A stretch of 20,367 bases of DNA. It comes from JBEIJQ01 sp040380145. Its GTDB lineage: Bacteria > Bacteroidota > Bacteroidia > Chitinophagales > Saprospiraceae. This document shows positions 1 to 7,694 of this stretch, piece by piece (the stretch's first letter is position 1; each line of letters starts with the position of its first letter). The notes under the pieces are model-generated. The model was not told where the DNA came from. It ran no database searches and was given only the letters and a program-made list of their open reading frames with translations. The position numbers and the translations under genes are program-made. Where the stretch lies: NCBI GenBank assembly GCA_040380145.1, contig JBEIJQ010000045.1, forward strand, positions 1-20,367. Direction: 5' to 3'.

Positions 1-345
1 CGGAGCGAGATTGTCCACCACAATGGTGATGTGGTTGAAACGCTTGCGGATACGGTGGGCCCGGCCGTGGGGCGCGGGACGGAAACGCTTGAGCATCATG
101 CCTGGATCGATACGAATCTCGGATATGATCAGTTCTGCACCATCCGGGGATTGTCCATCATGGAGTACGGACCAGTTGGCCACCGCCGAATGCAGGACTC
201 TCTCGATCCAATAAGCGCCCTCTACACGAGAAAACTTCAGGATGTTGAATGCCTTTTTGACGGACAGTCCGCGGACATTGTCGGCCACCAAACGCATCTT
301 GCGGGGCGGTATCGGGCAATTTTTGTATTTGGCTACGGCTTGCAT
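1..345 (-). CDS. rplV: 50S ribosomal protein L22 (partial, 3' end beyond window)
   Basis: Large-subunit protein that binds 23S rRNA and lines the exit tunnel through its beta-hairpin. 115 codons are visible from an ATG at 345 (MQAVAKYKNCPIPPRKMRLV). The N-terminal family signature (PRKMRLVADNVRG) and the C-terminal hairpin and strand (RPAPHGRAHRIRKR, then HITIVV) are both present. The protein is therefore nearly complete and only the last few residues and stop are missing off the left edge. It lies 51 bp downstream of rpsS in the same direction, as in the classical S10 operon. No Shine-Dalgarno sequence is evident. Identification is secure; only the C-terminal end is unknown. Confidence 0.96.
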   Translation of the reverse strand, partial: MQAVAKYKNCPIPPRKMRLVADNVRGLSVKKAFNILKFSRVEGAYWIERVLHSAVANWSVLHDGQSPDGAELIISEIRIDPGMMLKRFRPAPHGRAHRIRKRFNHITIVVDNLAP

Positions 346-396
346 TGCACGTCGATTAAATGGGTAAGTGCGATATGGATTGGAGAGCCCTTGGGC

Positions 397-669
397 TTAT
401 TTCTTTTTCTTGGCTCCGGCGTGGCCGCGGAAGTTGCGGGTCGGAGAAAATTCGCCCAGCTTGTGGCCCACCATGTTTTCCGTGACATAAACCGGCACAA
501 AAGTTTTTCCGTTGTGCACGGCGATCGTTTCTCCAACAAACTCGGGAACGATCATGGAGGAGCGGGACCAAGTTTTGATCACTTGTTTGCGCTTGGAATC
601 TTTCGACTTGAGGACCTTTTCGTAGAGCTTGTGGAACACATAAGGGCCTTTTTTCAGCGAACGGGGCAT
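397..669 (-). CDS. rpsS: 30S ribosomal protein S19
   Basis: Small-subunit head protein that forms a complex with S13 and contacts the A-site tRNA region. It has 90 residues, the usual length for the family. It starts MPRSLKKGPYV and carries the S19 signature around FVPVYVTENMVGHKLGEFSPTR, followed by a basic tail ending AKKKK. The ATG at 669 is the family's normal start. It sits between rplB (46 bp upstream) and rplV (51 bp downstream), in S10-operon order. A longer overlapping reading frame on the same strand is a shadow. Confidence 0.98.
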   Translation of the reverse strand: MPRSLKKGPYVFHKLYEKVLKSKDSKRKQVIKTWSRSSMIVPEFVGETIAVHNGKTFVPVYVTENMVGHKLGEFSPTRNFRGHAGAKKKK

Positions 670-715
670 AGCAGAAAAAATTTGAATGATTTTGGATCGT
701 CAAACGCTCCGTAAA

Positions 716-1552
716 TTATTTGGCGTTCTTCGATTTGCGACGGGCAATGATGAGATCGTTGGAGTACTTCTTCGGGTCGCGCGTTTTTTGTCCCTTGGCC
801 ATAATGCCGTTGCGGGAACGCGGGTGACCACCGGAAGCGCGTCCTTCGCCGCCGCCCATCGGGTGGTCAACGGGGTTCATCGCCACGCCACGGGTCCGGG
901 GACGATGGCCCAACCAGCGGTTGCGACCGGCCTTGCCCATCACCAAAAGGTTGTGGTCGGGGTTGGATGCCGTGCCCACCGTGGCCTTGCAGGCCTGAAG
1001 CACGCGGCGCATCTCGCCCGAGGGAAGACGGATAATGGCATATTTGCCTTCACGACCCACCAACTGGGCAGAAGTACCGGCACTGCGTACCAACACGCCG
1101 CCTTTGCCGGGATTCAATTCGATGTTGTAAACGATCGTACCGATGGGAGCATCGGAAAGGTAGATCGCATTACCCACTTCGGGTGCTACGCCAGTTCCAG
1201 ATTCGATCACCGCTCCCACCTTGAGGCCTTGGGGTGCCACGATGTAACGCTTTTCGCCGTCTTGGTACTGCACCAGGGCGATATAAGCCGAACGATTGGG
1301 ATCGTATTCGATCGTCATCACCGTAGCGGGAACGCCGTCTTTGTTGCGCTTGAAATCGACGATGCGGTAGCGGCGCTTGTGCCCGCCGCCACGGTTGCGC
1401 ACGGTGCGGTGGCCCTCGTTGTTGCGGCCGCCGGATTTTTTCATGCCGACGGTAAGGCTCTTCTCAGGCTTGTCCGTCGTAATCTCCGCAAACACAGGGG
1501 CCACGCGCATGCGCGTTCCGGGCGTTACGGGATTGAGTTTTTTCACTGGCAT
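716..1552 (-). CDS. rplB: 50S ribosomal protein L2
   Basis: Primary 23S rRNA-binding protein needed for subunit association and a functional peptidyl-transferase centre. It has 278 residues, full length. The N-terminal OB-fold and SH3-like domain run through GGGHKRRYRIVDFKR and the GVAPEVGN region. The C-terminal signature MNPVDHPMGGGEGR keeps the Asp-His pair that corresponds to E. coli D228-H229. The second histidine of the E. coli HPHGG stretch is Met here; from memory this is usual in Bacteroidota. The protein ends in a basic tail. It lies between rplW (41 bp upstream) and rpsS. Confidence 0.98.
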   Translation of the reverse strand: MPVKKLNPVTPGTRMRVAPVFAEITTDKPEKSLTVGMKKSGGRNNEGHRTVRNRGGGHKRRYRIVDFKRNKDGVPATVMTIEYDPNRSAYIALVQYQDGEKRYIVAPQGLKVGAVIESGTGVAPEVGNAIYLSDAPIGTIVYNIELNPGKGGVLVRSAGTSAQLVGREGKYAIIRLPSGEMRRVLQACKATVGTASNPDHNLLVMGKAGRNRWLGHRPRTRGVAMNPVDHPMGGGEGRASGGHPRSRNGIMAKGQKTRDPKKYSNDLIIARRKSKNAK

Positions 1553-1593
1553 GGATATGGCAATTTGAAAGATTTCCGGGAAAAATAAGCGGA

Positions 1594-1902
1594 TTACTGG
1601 TTGTCGCCCTCGTTTCCGAAGAAGTTGATGATTTCACCCGCCGGCAGCGTGACGATCGCTTTTTTGAAACCGGCCTTGCGGCCATTGGTCATTTTGCCGT
1701 TGCGGAACAGCGTCTTGCGCTTGGCGGGAACCACGATGGTGTGCACCGCGTTCACCTCCACATTGTACATCTCCTTCACGGATTGCAAGATTTCCAACTT
1801 GTTGGCATGCCGGTCCACCACAAAAGCATACTTATTGAGCGTTTCGCCCATCTTGGTGGACTTTTCTGTGATGTAGGGCTTTATGAGGATGCGCTTGTTC
1901 AT
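1594..1902 (-). CDS. rplW: 50S ribosomal protein L23
   Basis: Tunnel-exit protein that is the docking site for trigger factor and signal recognition particle. It has 102 residues, normal for bacterial L23. It begins MNKRILIKPYITEKST, which holds the conserved P-x-x-T-E-K-S/T motif. The central loop (AKRKTLFRNGKMTNGRKAGFKK region) and the strand KAIVTLPAGEII follow. The ATG is at 1902, 21 bp after the rplD stop, in S10-operon order, so it is very likely cotranscribed. Confidence 0.97.
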   Translation of the reverse strand: MNKRILIKPYITEKSTKMGETLNKYAFVVDRHANKLEILQSVKEMYNVEVNAVHTIVVPAKRKTLFRNGKMTNGRKAGFKKAIVTLPAGEIINFFGNEGDNQ

Positions 1903-1923
1903 GACAAGAATTAATTATGGGAA

Positions 1924-2553
1924 TTACTTCGCGAAAAGTTGGTTGATGCGTTCCACTGCGCTTTCGGTCATCACCAAGTGATTGGCCTTCAACACTTCGA
2001 AAACATTGAAATCAGATGCCGTGGTCACATGCGCACCTGGGATGTTGCGCGCCGAGAGGTAAACATTGTGGTTGAGCTCGGCCGTGAGCAGCAGGGATTT
2101 TTGCTCTGCCACCTTGAGGTTGCCCAACACGCCCAAAAATTCTTTGGTCTTGGGAGCGGCGAACTGGAAATCCTCCACTATCACGATACCGCCGTTCTGA
2201 GCCTTGGAGGCCAGTGCGGACTGGCGGGCAAGTGCCTTGACTTTTTTGGGCAGTTTCTCGGAGTAGTCGCGCGGCACCGGACCGTGCACACGGCCACCGC
2301 CGCGATACAGAGGGTTCTTGATGTCACCCTTACGGGATCCACCGGTACCTTTTTGTTTGTGCAGTTTGCGGGTGGAACCGTGGATCTCTTTGCGCGTCTT
2401 GGCCTTGTGGGTACCTTGGCGCTGGTTGGCCAAGAATTGCTTGACGGCGAGATAAACGACGTGCTCGTGGGGCTCGATTCCGTAGATCGCATCGGAGAGC
2501 TCCACCGTGCGTCCGGTGGGCTGGCCCTGGATGTTGTGGACTTGAAGCTGCAT
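1924..2553 (-). CDS. rplD: 50S ribosomal protein L4
   Basis: Large-subunit assembly protein whose extended loop reaches the exit-tunnel constriction. It has 209 residues. The loop is visible at about residues 44-100, rich in Lys, Arg and Gly (KQKGTGGSRKGDIKNPLYRG). The globular Rossmann-like part continues with SALASKAQNGGIVIVEDF. Its ATG at 2553 lies 3 bp after the rplC stop, so the two genes are tightly coupled. In E. coli L4 represses its own operon, but I could not identify an equivalent leader structure upstream of rpsJ here. Confidence 0.97.
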   Translation of the reverse strand: MQLQVHNIQGQPTGRTVELSDAIYGIEPHEHVVYLAVKQFLANQRQGTHKAKTRKEIHGSTRKLHKQKGTGGSRKGDIKNPLYRGGGRVHGPVPRDYSEKLPKKVKALARQSALASKAQNGGIVIVEDFQFAAPKTKEFLGVLGNLKVAEQKSLLLTAELNHNVYLSARNIPGAHVTTASDFNVFEVLKANHLVMTESAVERINQLFAK

Positions 2554-2556
2554 GGC

Positions 2557-3177
2557 TTACTTTTGTACGATTATGAAGGAGCCGTCGTGACCGGGCACTG
2601 CACCTTTGATGATCAAAAGATTTTTTTCGGGAAGGATCTTGACGATCTGTAGATTCGAAACCGTCACGCGGTCATTGCCCGTGCGGCCCGCCATACGCAT
2701 GCCCTTGAACACGCGGGAAGGGAACGAACAAGCGCCGACCGAACCCGGGTGGCGGAGACGGTTGTGCTGGCCGTGGGTCTGACCGCCCACGCCCGAAAAG
2801 CCGTGGCGCTTGACCACGCCTTGGAATCCTTTGCCTTTGGATTGGCCAACCACTTTCACTTTTTCGCCCACCGAGAAAACCTCCTCGATCGTCACGGTGT
2901 CGCCAATGGTTTTCGAGATCCCGAAGTCGCGGAACTCGACCACCTTGCGCTTGGGCGTGGTGCGGGCTTTGCCAAAATGCCCGCTGAGGGGCTTGGGGGT
3001 ATTTTTTTCCTTGCGCTCGCCAAAGCCCAATTGAAGGGCGTTGTAGCCGTCGGAGTCTTGGGATTTGACTTGGGTGACCACGCAGGGCCCCATTTCCAAG
3101 ACGGTACAGGCAATGTAGTTGCCGGCATCGTTGAAGATGCTGGTCATGCCGATTTTTTTGCCGATAAGACCTTTCAC
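2557..3177 (-). CDS. rplC: 50S ribosomal protein L3
   Basis: Early-assembly large-subunit protein whose loop approaches the peptidyl-transferase centre. It has 206 residues. The start codon is GTG at 3177 (protein MKGLIGKKIGMTS), chosen because the family begins exactly there and no upstream ATG fits. The L3 signature lies at about residues 115-170: GVVKRHGFSGVGGQTHGQ, then RVFKGMRMAGRTGNDRVTV. Where E. coli L3 has the PrmB-methylated Gln (GSIGQNQ), this protein reads GSVGACS. It is preceded by a 67-bp gap after rpsJ and followed 3 bp later by rplD. Confidence 0.97.
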   Translation of the reverse strand: MKGLIGKKIGMTSIFNDAGNYIACTVLEMGPCVVTQVKSQDSDGYNALQLGFGERKEKNTPKPLSGHFGKARTTPKRKVVEFRDFGISKTIGDTVTIEEVFSVGEKVKVVGQSKGKGFQGVVKRHGFSGVGGQTHGQHNRLRHPGSVGACSFPSRVFKGMRMAGRTGNDRVTVSNLQIVKILPEKNLLIIKGAVPGHDGSFIIVQK

Positions 3178-3244
3178 TGTTGAGCAGTTTAAAAATTTCT
3201 GCGAATGCGTTTCCTAAAAGAAGGGTAGTGTGCGCCGAATGGCA

Positions 3245-3553
3245 TCACATCAGTTTGACCTGGATGTCCACGCCAGAGGGAAGCTCGAGCTTTTCCAAAG
3301 CGGCCACGGTTTTGGCCGTGGAACTGTAGATTTCGATCATACGCTTGTGCGTGATGATCTCGAATTGCTCGCGCGACTTTTTGTTGACGTGCGGAGAACG
3401 CAGAACAGTGAAGATCTTCTTCTCTGTGGGCAGCGGAATCGGACCGGCTACGACAGCACCGCTGTTGCGCACCGTTTTGACGATTTTCTCCGTAGACTTG
3501 TCGACCAAACTGTGGTCGTACGAACGAAGCTTGATACGGATTTTTTGATTCAT
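3245..3553 (-). CDS. rpsJ: 30S ribosomal protein S10 (NusE)
   Basis: Small-subunit head protein that also acts as NusE, the partner of NusB/NusG in transcription antitermination and transcription-translation coupling. It has 102 residues, the standard length. It opens MNQKIRIKLRSYDHSLVDKS and carries the S10 signature (AGPIPLPTEKKIFTVLRSPHVNKKSREQFE) across residues 37-66. It is the first gene of the S10 cluster and is separated from fusA by 139 bp that hold a probable internal promoter. No tuf gene lies between fusA and rpsJ. Confidence 0.98.
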   Translation of the reverse strand: MNQKIRIKLRSYDHSLVDKSTEKIVKTVRNSGAVVAGPIPLPTEKKIFTVLRSPHVNKKSREQFEIITHKRMIEIYSSTAKTVAALEKLELPSGVDIQVKLM

Positions 3554-3672
3554 ACCTCGTAGTATGTGAACCGATATGGAGGCGTTCCTTTTTGACCGGA
3601 TAGCCGGACCAACGCGGTTCGGATTAAAACAGATTTTTCAAAAAACTGACCGGCTTACTTCTAAGCGGGCCG

Positions 3673-3703
3673 CAAAGGTAATCGAGTTTTTTTTAAACAG
3701 AAA
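3673..3703 (-). promoter_or_regulatory. probable internal promoter for the S10 cluster
   Basis: On the minus strand the -7 box TACCTTTG lies at 3673-3680, followed by CGG, a perfect match to the Bacteroidota consensus TAnnTTTG. A weak -33 element (TTTC) lies 19 nt upstream, inside the last codons of fusA. The fusA stop codon (3693-3695) and a run of A residues fall in the spacer. The predicted leader before rpsJ is about 115 nt. The -7 box is strong and the -33 box is poor, so confidence is moderate. Confidence 0.55.
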
Positions 3704-5825
3704 CTTTTCCCTTGGCTTTTTCGATGATTTCTTTCGAAATACCCGATGGGACGGGAGCATAGTGGGAAAATTCCATGGTGGCGGCACCGCGACCGGAGGT
3801 GATCGTGCGCAACTGGGTCACATAACCGAACATTTCGGACAGGGGAACATCGGCTTTGATCACATTCGCACCGAAGGAACTTTCTTGGCCTTTGGGCATT
3901 CCGCGACGACGGTTGAGGTCACCGATCACACCGCCGGTGTATTCCTCGGGCACGGTCACTTCCAAGCTCATGATCGGCTCCATGATGATGGGCGAACACT
4001 TGGGAGCCGCCGCACGGAAACCGTCCTTGGCGCAAAGTTCGAACGCGACCGGCTTGGAGTCCACTGTGTGCATCGAACCATCGTACACACGCACTTTCAT
4101 GGCTTCGATGTTGTACCCGGCCAAAATGCCCGAACCCATCATTTCGTTGAAACCCTTGAGGATAGGGCCTTGGTAAGCCTTGTCGATCACGCCGCCCACG
4201 ATGTCCCAAATGTATTGGACCTTGAGCTTGCCGGACTTGAACTCTTCACTGTCGAGGAACTCTTGGTCGGCGGGGCCAATTTCAAATTCCATGTCGGCGA
4301 ACAGACCCGAACCGCCGGACTGCTTCTTGAGGCGCTCGCGGTGGGAAACCGATTTGGTGAGCGCTTCTTTGTAGTTGACCTGGGGAGCACCTTGGTTGAC
4401 TTCCACTTTGTGTTCGCGGAACAGTCGGTCGATGAGGATTTCCAGGTGGAGTTCGCCCATGCCGGAAATGATGGTCTGGCTGGTGTTCTCGTCGAAACGC
4501 ACGCGGAAAGTGGGATCCTCTTCAGAAAGTTTGTTGAGGGCCATGCCGAGTTTGTCCAAGTCTTTGGTGGTCTTGGGCTCGATGGCCAAGCTGATCACCG
4601 GCTCGGGGAAGCTCATGGATTCCAACACGATCGGCTTGTTGAGATCGCAGATGGTATCGCCCGTGCGGATATCGGTCAGACCGACGGCCGCCACGATGTC
4701 GCCACATTCGACGCCCGGAACCGGGTTCTGCTTGTTGGCGTGCATCTGGTAAAGGCGCGAGATACGCTCTTTTTTGCCGGAGCGGGAGTTGAGCACATAG
4801 GAGCCTTCGTCCAATTTTCCGGAATAAACGCGCATGAACACCAAACGGCCCACATATTTGTCGGTCAGGATCTTGAACGCCAAAGCGGAGAAGGGATCGC
4901 TCAAGCTGGGTTTGCGAGACTCCTCTTCGAGAGTTTCGGGATTGGTGCCGATGATCGCCTCGATGTCGAGCGGGGAGGGCAAGTAAGCACAAACCGCATT
5001 GAGCATGGCCTGTACACCCTTGTTCTTGAAAGAAGATCCGCAGAACATCGGGATGATCGACATGTTGATGGTCGCCAAACGGATGCCGTGGCGGAGTTCG
5101 TCCTCCGTCAAAGAATCCGGATCGTCGAAGTATTTTTCCATCAATTTGTCGTCGAACTCAGCAGCTGCCTCGACGAGCTTGGCGCGATATTCCTCGACCG
5201 TATCTTTGAGGTCGGCCGGAATGTCGATCACCTTATAGGTCATGCCTTGGTCGTGCTCGTTCCACACGATGGCTTCGTTGGTGATGAGGTCCACCACGCC
5301 GCGGAAGTTTTCTTCCGAACCGATGGGCACCTGCATAACGACCGGGTTGGCTCCCAATTTTTCGCGCACCTGCTTCACCACTTCGAAATAGTCGGCACCC
5401 GAGCGGTCCATTTTGTTGACGAAGCCGAGACGGGGCACCTTGTAGCGGTTGGCTTGGCGCCAGACGGTTTCGGACTGGGGCTGTACGCCGCCGACGGCGC
5501 AGAACAGGCCGACCATGCCGTCGAGAACGCGGAGCGAACGCTCCACCTCCACGGTGAAGTCCACGTGGCCCGGGGTATCGATCACGTTGATGTCGTACTG
5601 TTGATCCTTCCAGCGCCAGGAAGTCTTGGTGGCGGCGGAAGTGATCGTGATACCGCGCTCCTGCTCCTGCTCCATGTAGTCCATGGTAGCAGCGCCTTCG
5701 TGTACTTCACCGATCTTGTGGCTTTTGCCGGTGTAGTACAGGATGCGTTCGGTCGTGGTGGTCTTGCCCGCGTCGATGTGAGCGGCGATGCCGATGTTGC
5801 GGGTGAATAAAAGTTTACTGGACAT
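3693..5825 (-). CDS. fusA: translation elongation factor G
   Basis: GTPase that drives translocation of tRNA and mRNA through the ribosome and, with ribosome recycling factor, recycling. It has 710 residues, full length for canonical EF-G. GTPase motifs: P-loop AHIDAGKT at residues 15-22, switch II region DTPGHVDF at 83-90, and NKMD at 137-140. Downstream come domain II (about 310-400), the domain III/IV region with GMGELHLEIL, and the C-terminal GEVTVPEEYTG-like segment with RRRGMPKG. Its place in the str operon, 63 bp after rpsG, marks it as the housekeeping copy rather than EF-G2. Long reading frames on the opposite strand are shadows. Confidence 0.98.
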   Translation of the reverse strand: MSSKLLFTRNIGIAAHIDAGKTTTTERILYYTGKSHKIGEVHEGAATMDYMEQEQERGITITSAATKTSWRWKDQQYDINVIDTPGHVDFTVEVERSLRVLDGMVGLFCAVGGVQPQSETVWRQANRYKVPRLGFVNKMDRSGADYFEVVKQVREKLGANPVVMQVPIGSEENFRGVVDLITNEAIVWNEHDQGMTYKVIDIPADLKDTVEEYRAKLVEAAAEFDDKLMEKYFDDPDSLTEDELRHGIRLATINMSIIPMFCGSSFKNKGVQAMLNAVCAYLPSPLDIEAIIGTNPETLEEESRKPSLSDPFSALAFKILTDKYVGRLVFMRVYSGKLDEGSYVLNSRSGKKERISRLYQMHANKQNPVPGVECGDIVAAVGLTDIRTGDTICDLNKPIVLESMSFPEPVISLAIEPKTTKDLDKLGMALNKLSEEDPTFRVRFDENTSQTIISGMGELHLEILIDRLFREHKVEVNQGAPQVNYKEALTKSVSHRERLKKQSGGSGLFADMEFEIGPADQEFLDSEEFKSGKLKVQYIWDIVGGVIDKAYQGPILKGFNEMMGSGILAGYNIEAMKVRVYDGSMHTVDSKPVAFELCAKDGFRAAAPKCSPIIMEPIMSLEVTVPEEYTGGVIGDLNRRRGMPKGQESSFGANVIKADVPLSEMFGYVTQLRTITSGRGAATMEFSHYAPVPSGISKEIIEKAKGKVSV

Positions 5826-5888
5826 AATAGCCTGAAAGGATTGAAAAGCTGTTTCTGAAAAAAAAGCGACGGGACCCTAACGAGGGTA

Positions 5889-6359
5889 TCACACGCGGAA
5901 GTGGGCGAAGGCGCGGTTGGCCTCGGCCATCTTGTGCGTGTCCTCGCGCTTTTTCACGGCTGCGCCTTCGCCTTTTGCCGCAGCCAAAATCTCGGCGGAC
6001 AATTTCTGGGCGAACCCTTTACCACTGCGCTTGCGGGCATATTTTACGAGCCACTTCATCGCCACGGAAACCTTGCGCTCCGGACGGATTTCCGTCGGGA
6101 TCTGGAAGGTCGCACCGCCGATACGGCGAGAACGCACTTCGACCTGGGGCATCACATTGTTGAGCGCCTTTTTCCAAACTTCGAGCGAAGTGACACCCTC
6201 GGATTTTTCTTGGACAAGATCAAGGGCATCGTAGAAGACCGCGAATGCAGTGCTTTTTTTGCCGCGCTCCATCATCATGTTGATGAAACGGGTCACCATC
6301 GGATCGTTGAACTTCGGGTCGGGGATAATAACCCTCGGTTTCGGTTTATGCTTTCTCAT
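5889..6359 (-). CDS. rpsG: 30S ribosomal protein S7
   Basis: Primary 16S rRNA-binding protein that nucleates assembly of the 30S head and lies near the E site. It has 156 residues from the ATG at 6359 (MRKHKPKPRVIIPDPKFNDP), matching the usual 155-158. The S7 signature DPKFNDPMVTRFINMMMERGKK covers residues 14-35, and the C-terminal helix ends EANRAFAHFRV. A reading frame continues upstream without a stop into rpsL, but that extension has no S7 character and lies within or out of frame with rpsL. It starts 50 bp after rpsL. Confidence 0.98.
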   Translation of the reverse strand: MRKHKPKPRVIIPDPKFNDPMVTRFINMMMERGKKSTAFAVFYDALDLVQEKSEGVTSLEVWKKALNNVMPQVEVRSRRIGGATFQIPTEIRPERKVSVAMKWLVKYARKRSGKGFAQKLSAEILAAAKGEGAAVKKREDTHKMAEANRAFAHFRV

Positions 6360-6409
6360 TCCTAATAGAAAAAATAGATAAGAAAATGCAGATTGATCAG
6401 GAGCGGGGC

Positions 6410-6829
6410 TTACTTCTTGCCGCCCTTGCCGCCTTTGGTCGGTGCGGTGGCCTGTCCGGGCTTCGGACGCTTGGCGCCGTACTTGGAGCGCGACTTGCGG
6501 CGGTTGTTCACGCCGGCAGTGTCGAGCGCGCCGCGCACGATCGTGTAACGCACACCGGGAAGGTCTTTCACACGTCCTCCGCGTACCAGCACGATGGAGT
6601 GCTCTTGGAGGTTGTGGCCTTCGCCCGGGATGTAGGCAATGACCTCGATGCTGTTCGTCAAACGCACCTTGGCCACTTTGCGGAGCGCCGAGTTGGGCTT
6701 CTTCGGCGTGGTCGTGTAAACACGGGTGCACACGCCGCGCTTTTGCGGGCATGCGTTCAGGGCGCGGGCCTTGCTCTTGTACACGACTTTCTCGCGTCCT
6801 TTACTTACTAACTGGTTTATGGTAGGCAT
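6410..6829 (-). CDS. rpsL: 30S ribosomal protein S12
   Basis: Decoding-centre protein that governs translational accuracy and is the streptomycin target region. It has 139 residues from the ATG at 6829 (MPTINQLVSKGRE). The highly conserved core CPQKRGVCTRVYTTTPKKPN lies at residues 27-46. The two streptomycin-relevant lysines are wild type (Lys43 and Lys88), and Asp89, the methylthiolation site in other bacteria, is present in GRVKDLPGVRY. It is the first gene of the str-S10 cluster. A frame extension to a TTG at 6904 is rejected because S12 always starts at MPT/MAT. Confidence 0.98.
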   Translation of the reverse strand: MPTINQLVSKGREKVVYKSKARALNACPQKRGVCTRVYTTTPKKPNSALRKVAKVRLTNSIEVIAYIPGEGHNLQEHSIVLVRGGRVKDLPGVRYTIVRGALDTAGVNNRRKSRSKYGAKRPKPGQATAPTKGGKGGKK

Positions 6830-6850
6830 ACCAATGGGGTTTAATCGAAC

Positions 6851-6872
6851 AAAAAATGCCCCACAAGAGGGC
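6851..6872 (-). terminator. possible attenuator hairpin in the rpsL leader
   Basis: Read on the minus strand, the leader contains a short GC stem (GCCCT, loop CTTGT, GGGGC; 6858-6872; four GC pairs plus one G-U). One A and six T residues follow at 6851-6857. It lies between the predicted transcription start and rpsL and ends about 22 nt before the ATG. The shape is that of a weak intrinsic terminator, which would suit attenuation. The stem is short, so it may be chance. Confidence 0.3.
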
Positions 6873-6917
6873 GGGAATCTTTGAAACCTATGGTTTACAA
6901 TCAATTATCGATGCAAA

Positions 6918-6949
6918 CAAAGATACCGTTTCTTCAAAAGCGCGACAAA
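6918..6949 (-). promoter_or_regulatory. promoter of the rpsL (str-S10) operon
   Basis: On the minus strand TTTG (6946-6949) is followed by exactly 20 nt and then TATCTTTG (6918-6925). This fits the Bacteroidota vegetative promoter pattern TTTG-N19-21-TAnnTTTG. The expected start point gives a leader of about 85 nt before rpsL, which holds the possible attenuator hairpin. The -33 TTTG is itself the end of a second TATCTTTG (6946-6953) that has no matching upstream box. Confidence 0.75.
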
Positions 6950-7009
6950 GATAAGCCAAGTTTTCGTTCCAAAAAATTTTTTGCCAAAAAAAGAAAAGAA
7001 ATCCACGGG

Positions 7010-7630
7010 TCAGCTTCCCGGCATTCGAAACGGCGAAAGGGAGCGCAGATAACGCAGCATGTATTTGCCCAGCACATCGAATTCGATATTGGCGGGATCG
7101 CCTTTACGCAGTTGCCGGAAAGTGGTGTGCTCCCAAGTGTAGGGGATGATGGCCAAGGAAAAACGGTCGGCTTCTGGCCGCACCACGGTAAGGCTCACAC
7201 CGTTCACGCAGACGGAGCCTTTGTCCACCAACAAAGCTTCGTGCCAATCGGGGTAGGGCTTGGCCCGGAACTCGAAATGCCAGCTCCCGCCCCTGTCTTC
7301 GATTTCGATGCACTCCGCCACGGTGTCCACATGGCCCTGCACGAAATGGCCGTCCAAGCGGCCGTTGGCGGGCATCGCCCTTTCGAGGTTGACCGAGCGG
7401 CCAACGGCCCACGCGCCGAGGGCTGTGCGGCCAAGGGTTTCCTCGATGGCCGTCACGGTGTGCTCGCCCGGCCCGGCGGCAGTGACGGTCAGGCAGACTC
7501 CATCGTGGGACAGGCTTTGGTCCACTTTCAGCTCGTGCGAAATGGGCGAGGCTACACGGAAGCAGCGGTTGCTGCCATCCGCCTCCACGCCCACGATCGT
7601 GCCGAGACTTTCGACGATTCCGGTAAACAA
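7010..7630 (-). CDS. ribE: riboflavin synthase, alpha chain (TTG start)
   Basis: Final enzyme of riboflavin synthesis; it dismutates two 6,7-dimethyl-8-ribityllumazine molecules into riboflavin and the pyrimidinedione that is recycled. It has 206 residues. The two lumazine-binding barrel repeats are clear: FTGIVE at 2-7 with GVCLTV at 44-49, then GHFVQGHVDTV at 94-104 with GVSLTV at 144-149. The family starts MFTGIVE, and the codon at that Met is TTG (7628-7630). An in-frame start at 7693 is rejected because it would lie upstream of the predicted transcription start and would add an unrelated 21-residue tail. The gene is alone, with its own promoter and no other rib genes nearby. Confidence 0.95.
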   Translation of the reverse strand: MFTGIVESLGTIVGVEADGSNRCFRVASPISHELKVDQSLSHDGVCLTVTAAGPGEHTVTAIEETLGRTALGAWAVGRSVNLERAMPANGRLDGHFVQGHVDTVAECIEIEDRGGSWHFEFRAKPYPDWHEALLVDKGSVCVNGVSLTVVRPEADRFSLAIIPYTWEHTTFRQLRKGDPANIEFDVLGKYMLRYLRSLSPFRMPGS

Positions 7631-7661
7631 GAGGAATATTTTTTTGGAGAAAAAAGAAGGG

Positions 7662-7694
7662 CAAAAGTAACCACGGAACGGACAAAAAAGCAAA
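7662..7694 (-). promoter_or_regulatory. promoter of ribE
   Basis: On the minus strand TTTG (7691-7694) is followed by 21 nt and TACTTTTG (7662-7669), matching TAnnTTTG. The -33 box overlaps the foot of the upstream gene's terminator stem, and the terminator's T-run sits in the spacer. The predicted leader is about 25-30 nt to the TTG start of ribE, too short for an FMN riboswitch. This placement independently supports the TTG start. Confidence 0.68.

Noticed and set aside
3576..5810. 744-codon open frame on the plus strand opposite fusA
   Set aside because: It is fully antisense to EF-G, has no recognisable domain, and is rich in His, Val and Asp as expected from the complement of biased GC-rich codons.
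5874..5887. Small hairpin ACCCT-AACG-AGGGT between rpsG and fusA
   Set aside because: It is a 5-bp stem without a T-run directly next to it, inside an operon that must read through.
6360..6752. Upstream extension of rpsG into rpsL
   Set aside because: The S7 start MRKHKPKP is clear, and the extension overlaps rpsL in another frame.
6970..6983. Perfect 14-nt palindrome CAAAAAATTTTTTG after ribE
   Set aside because: The stem has only one GC pair, so it is too weak for a standard terminator, and such A/T-run palindromes arise easily by chance. It might contribute to ribE termination, but I cannot support that.
7631..7661. FMN riboswitch ahead of ribE
   Set aside because: The predicted leader is only about 25-30 nt and shows none of the FMN element's conserved structure.
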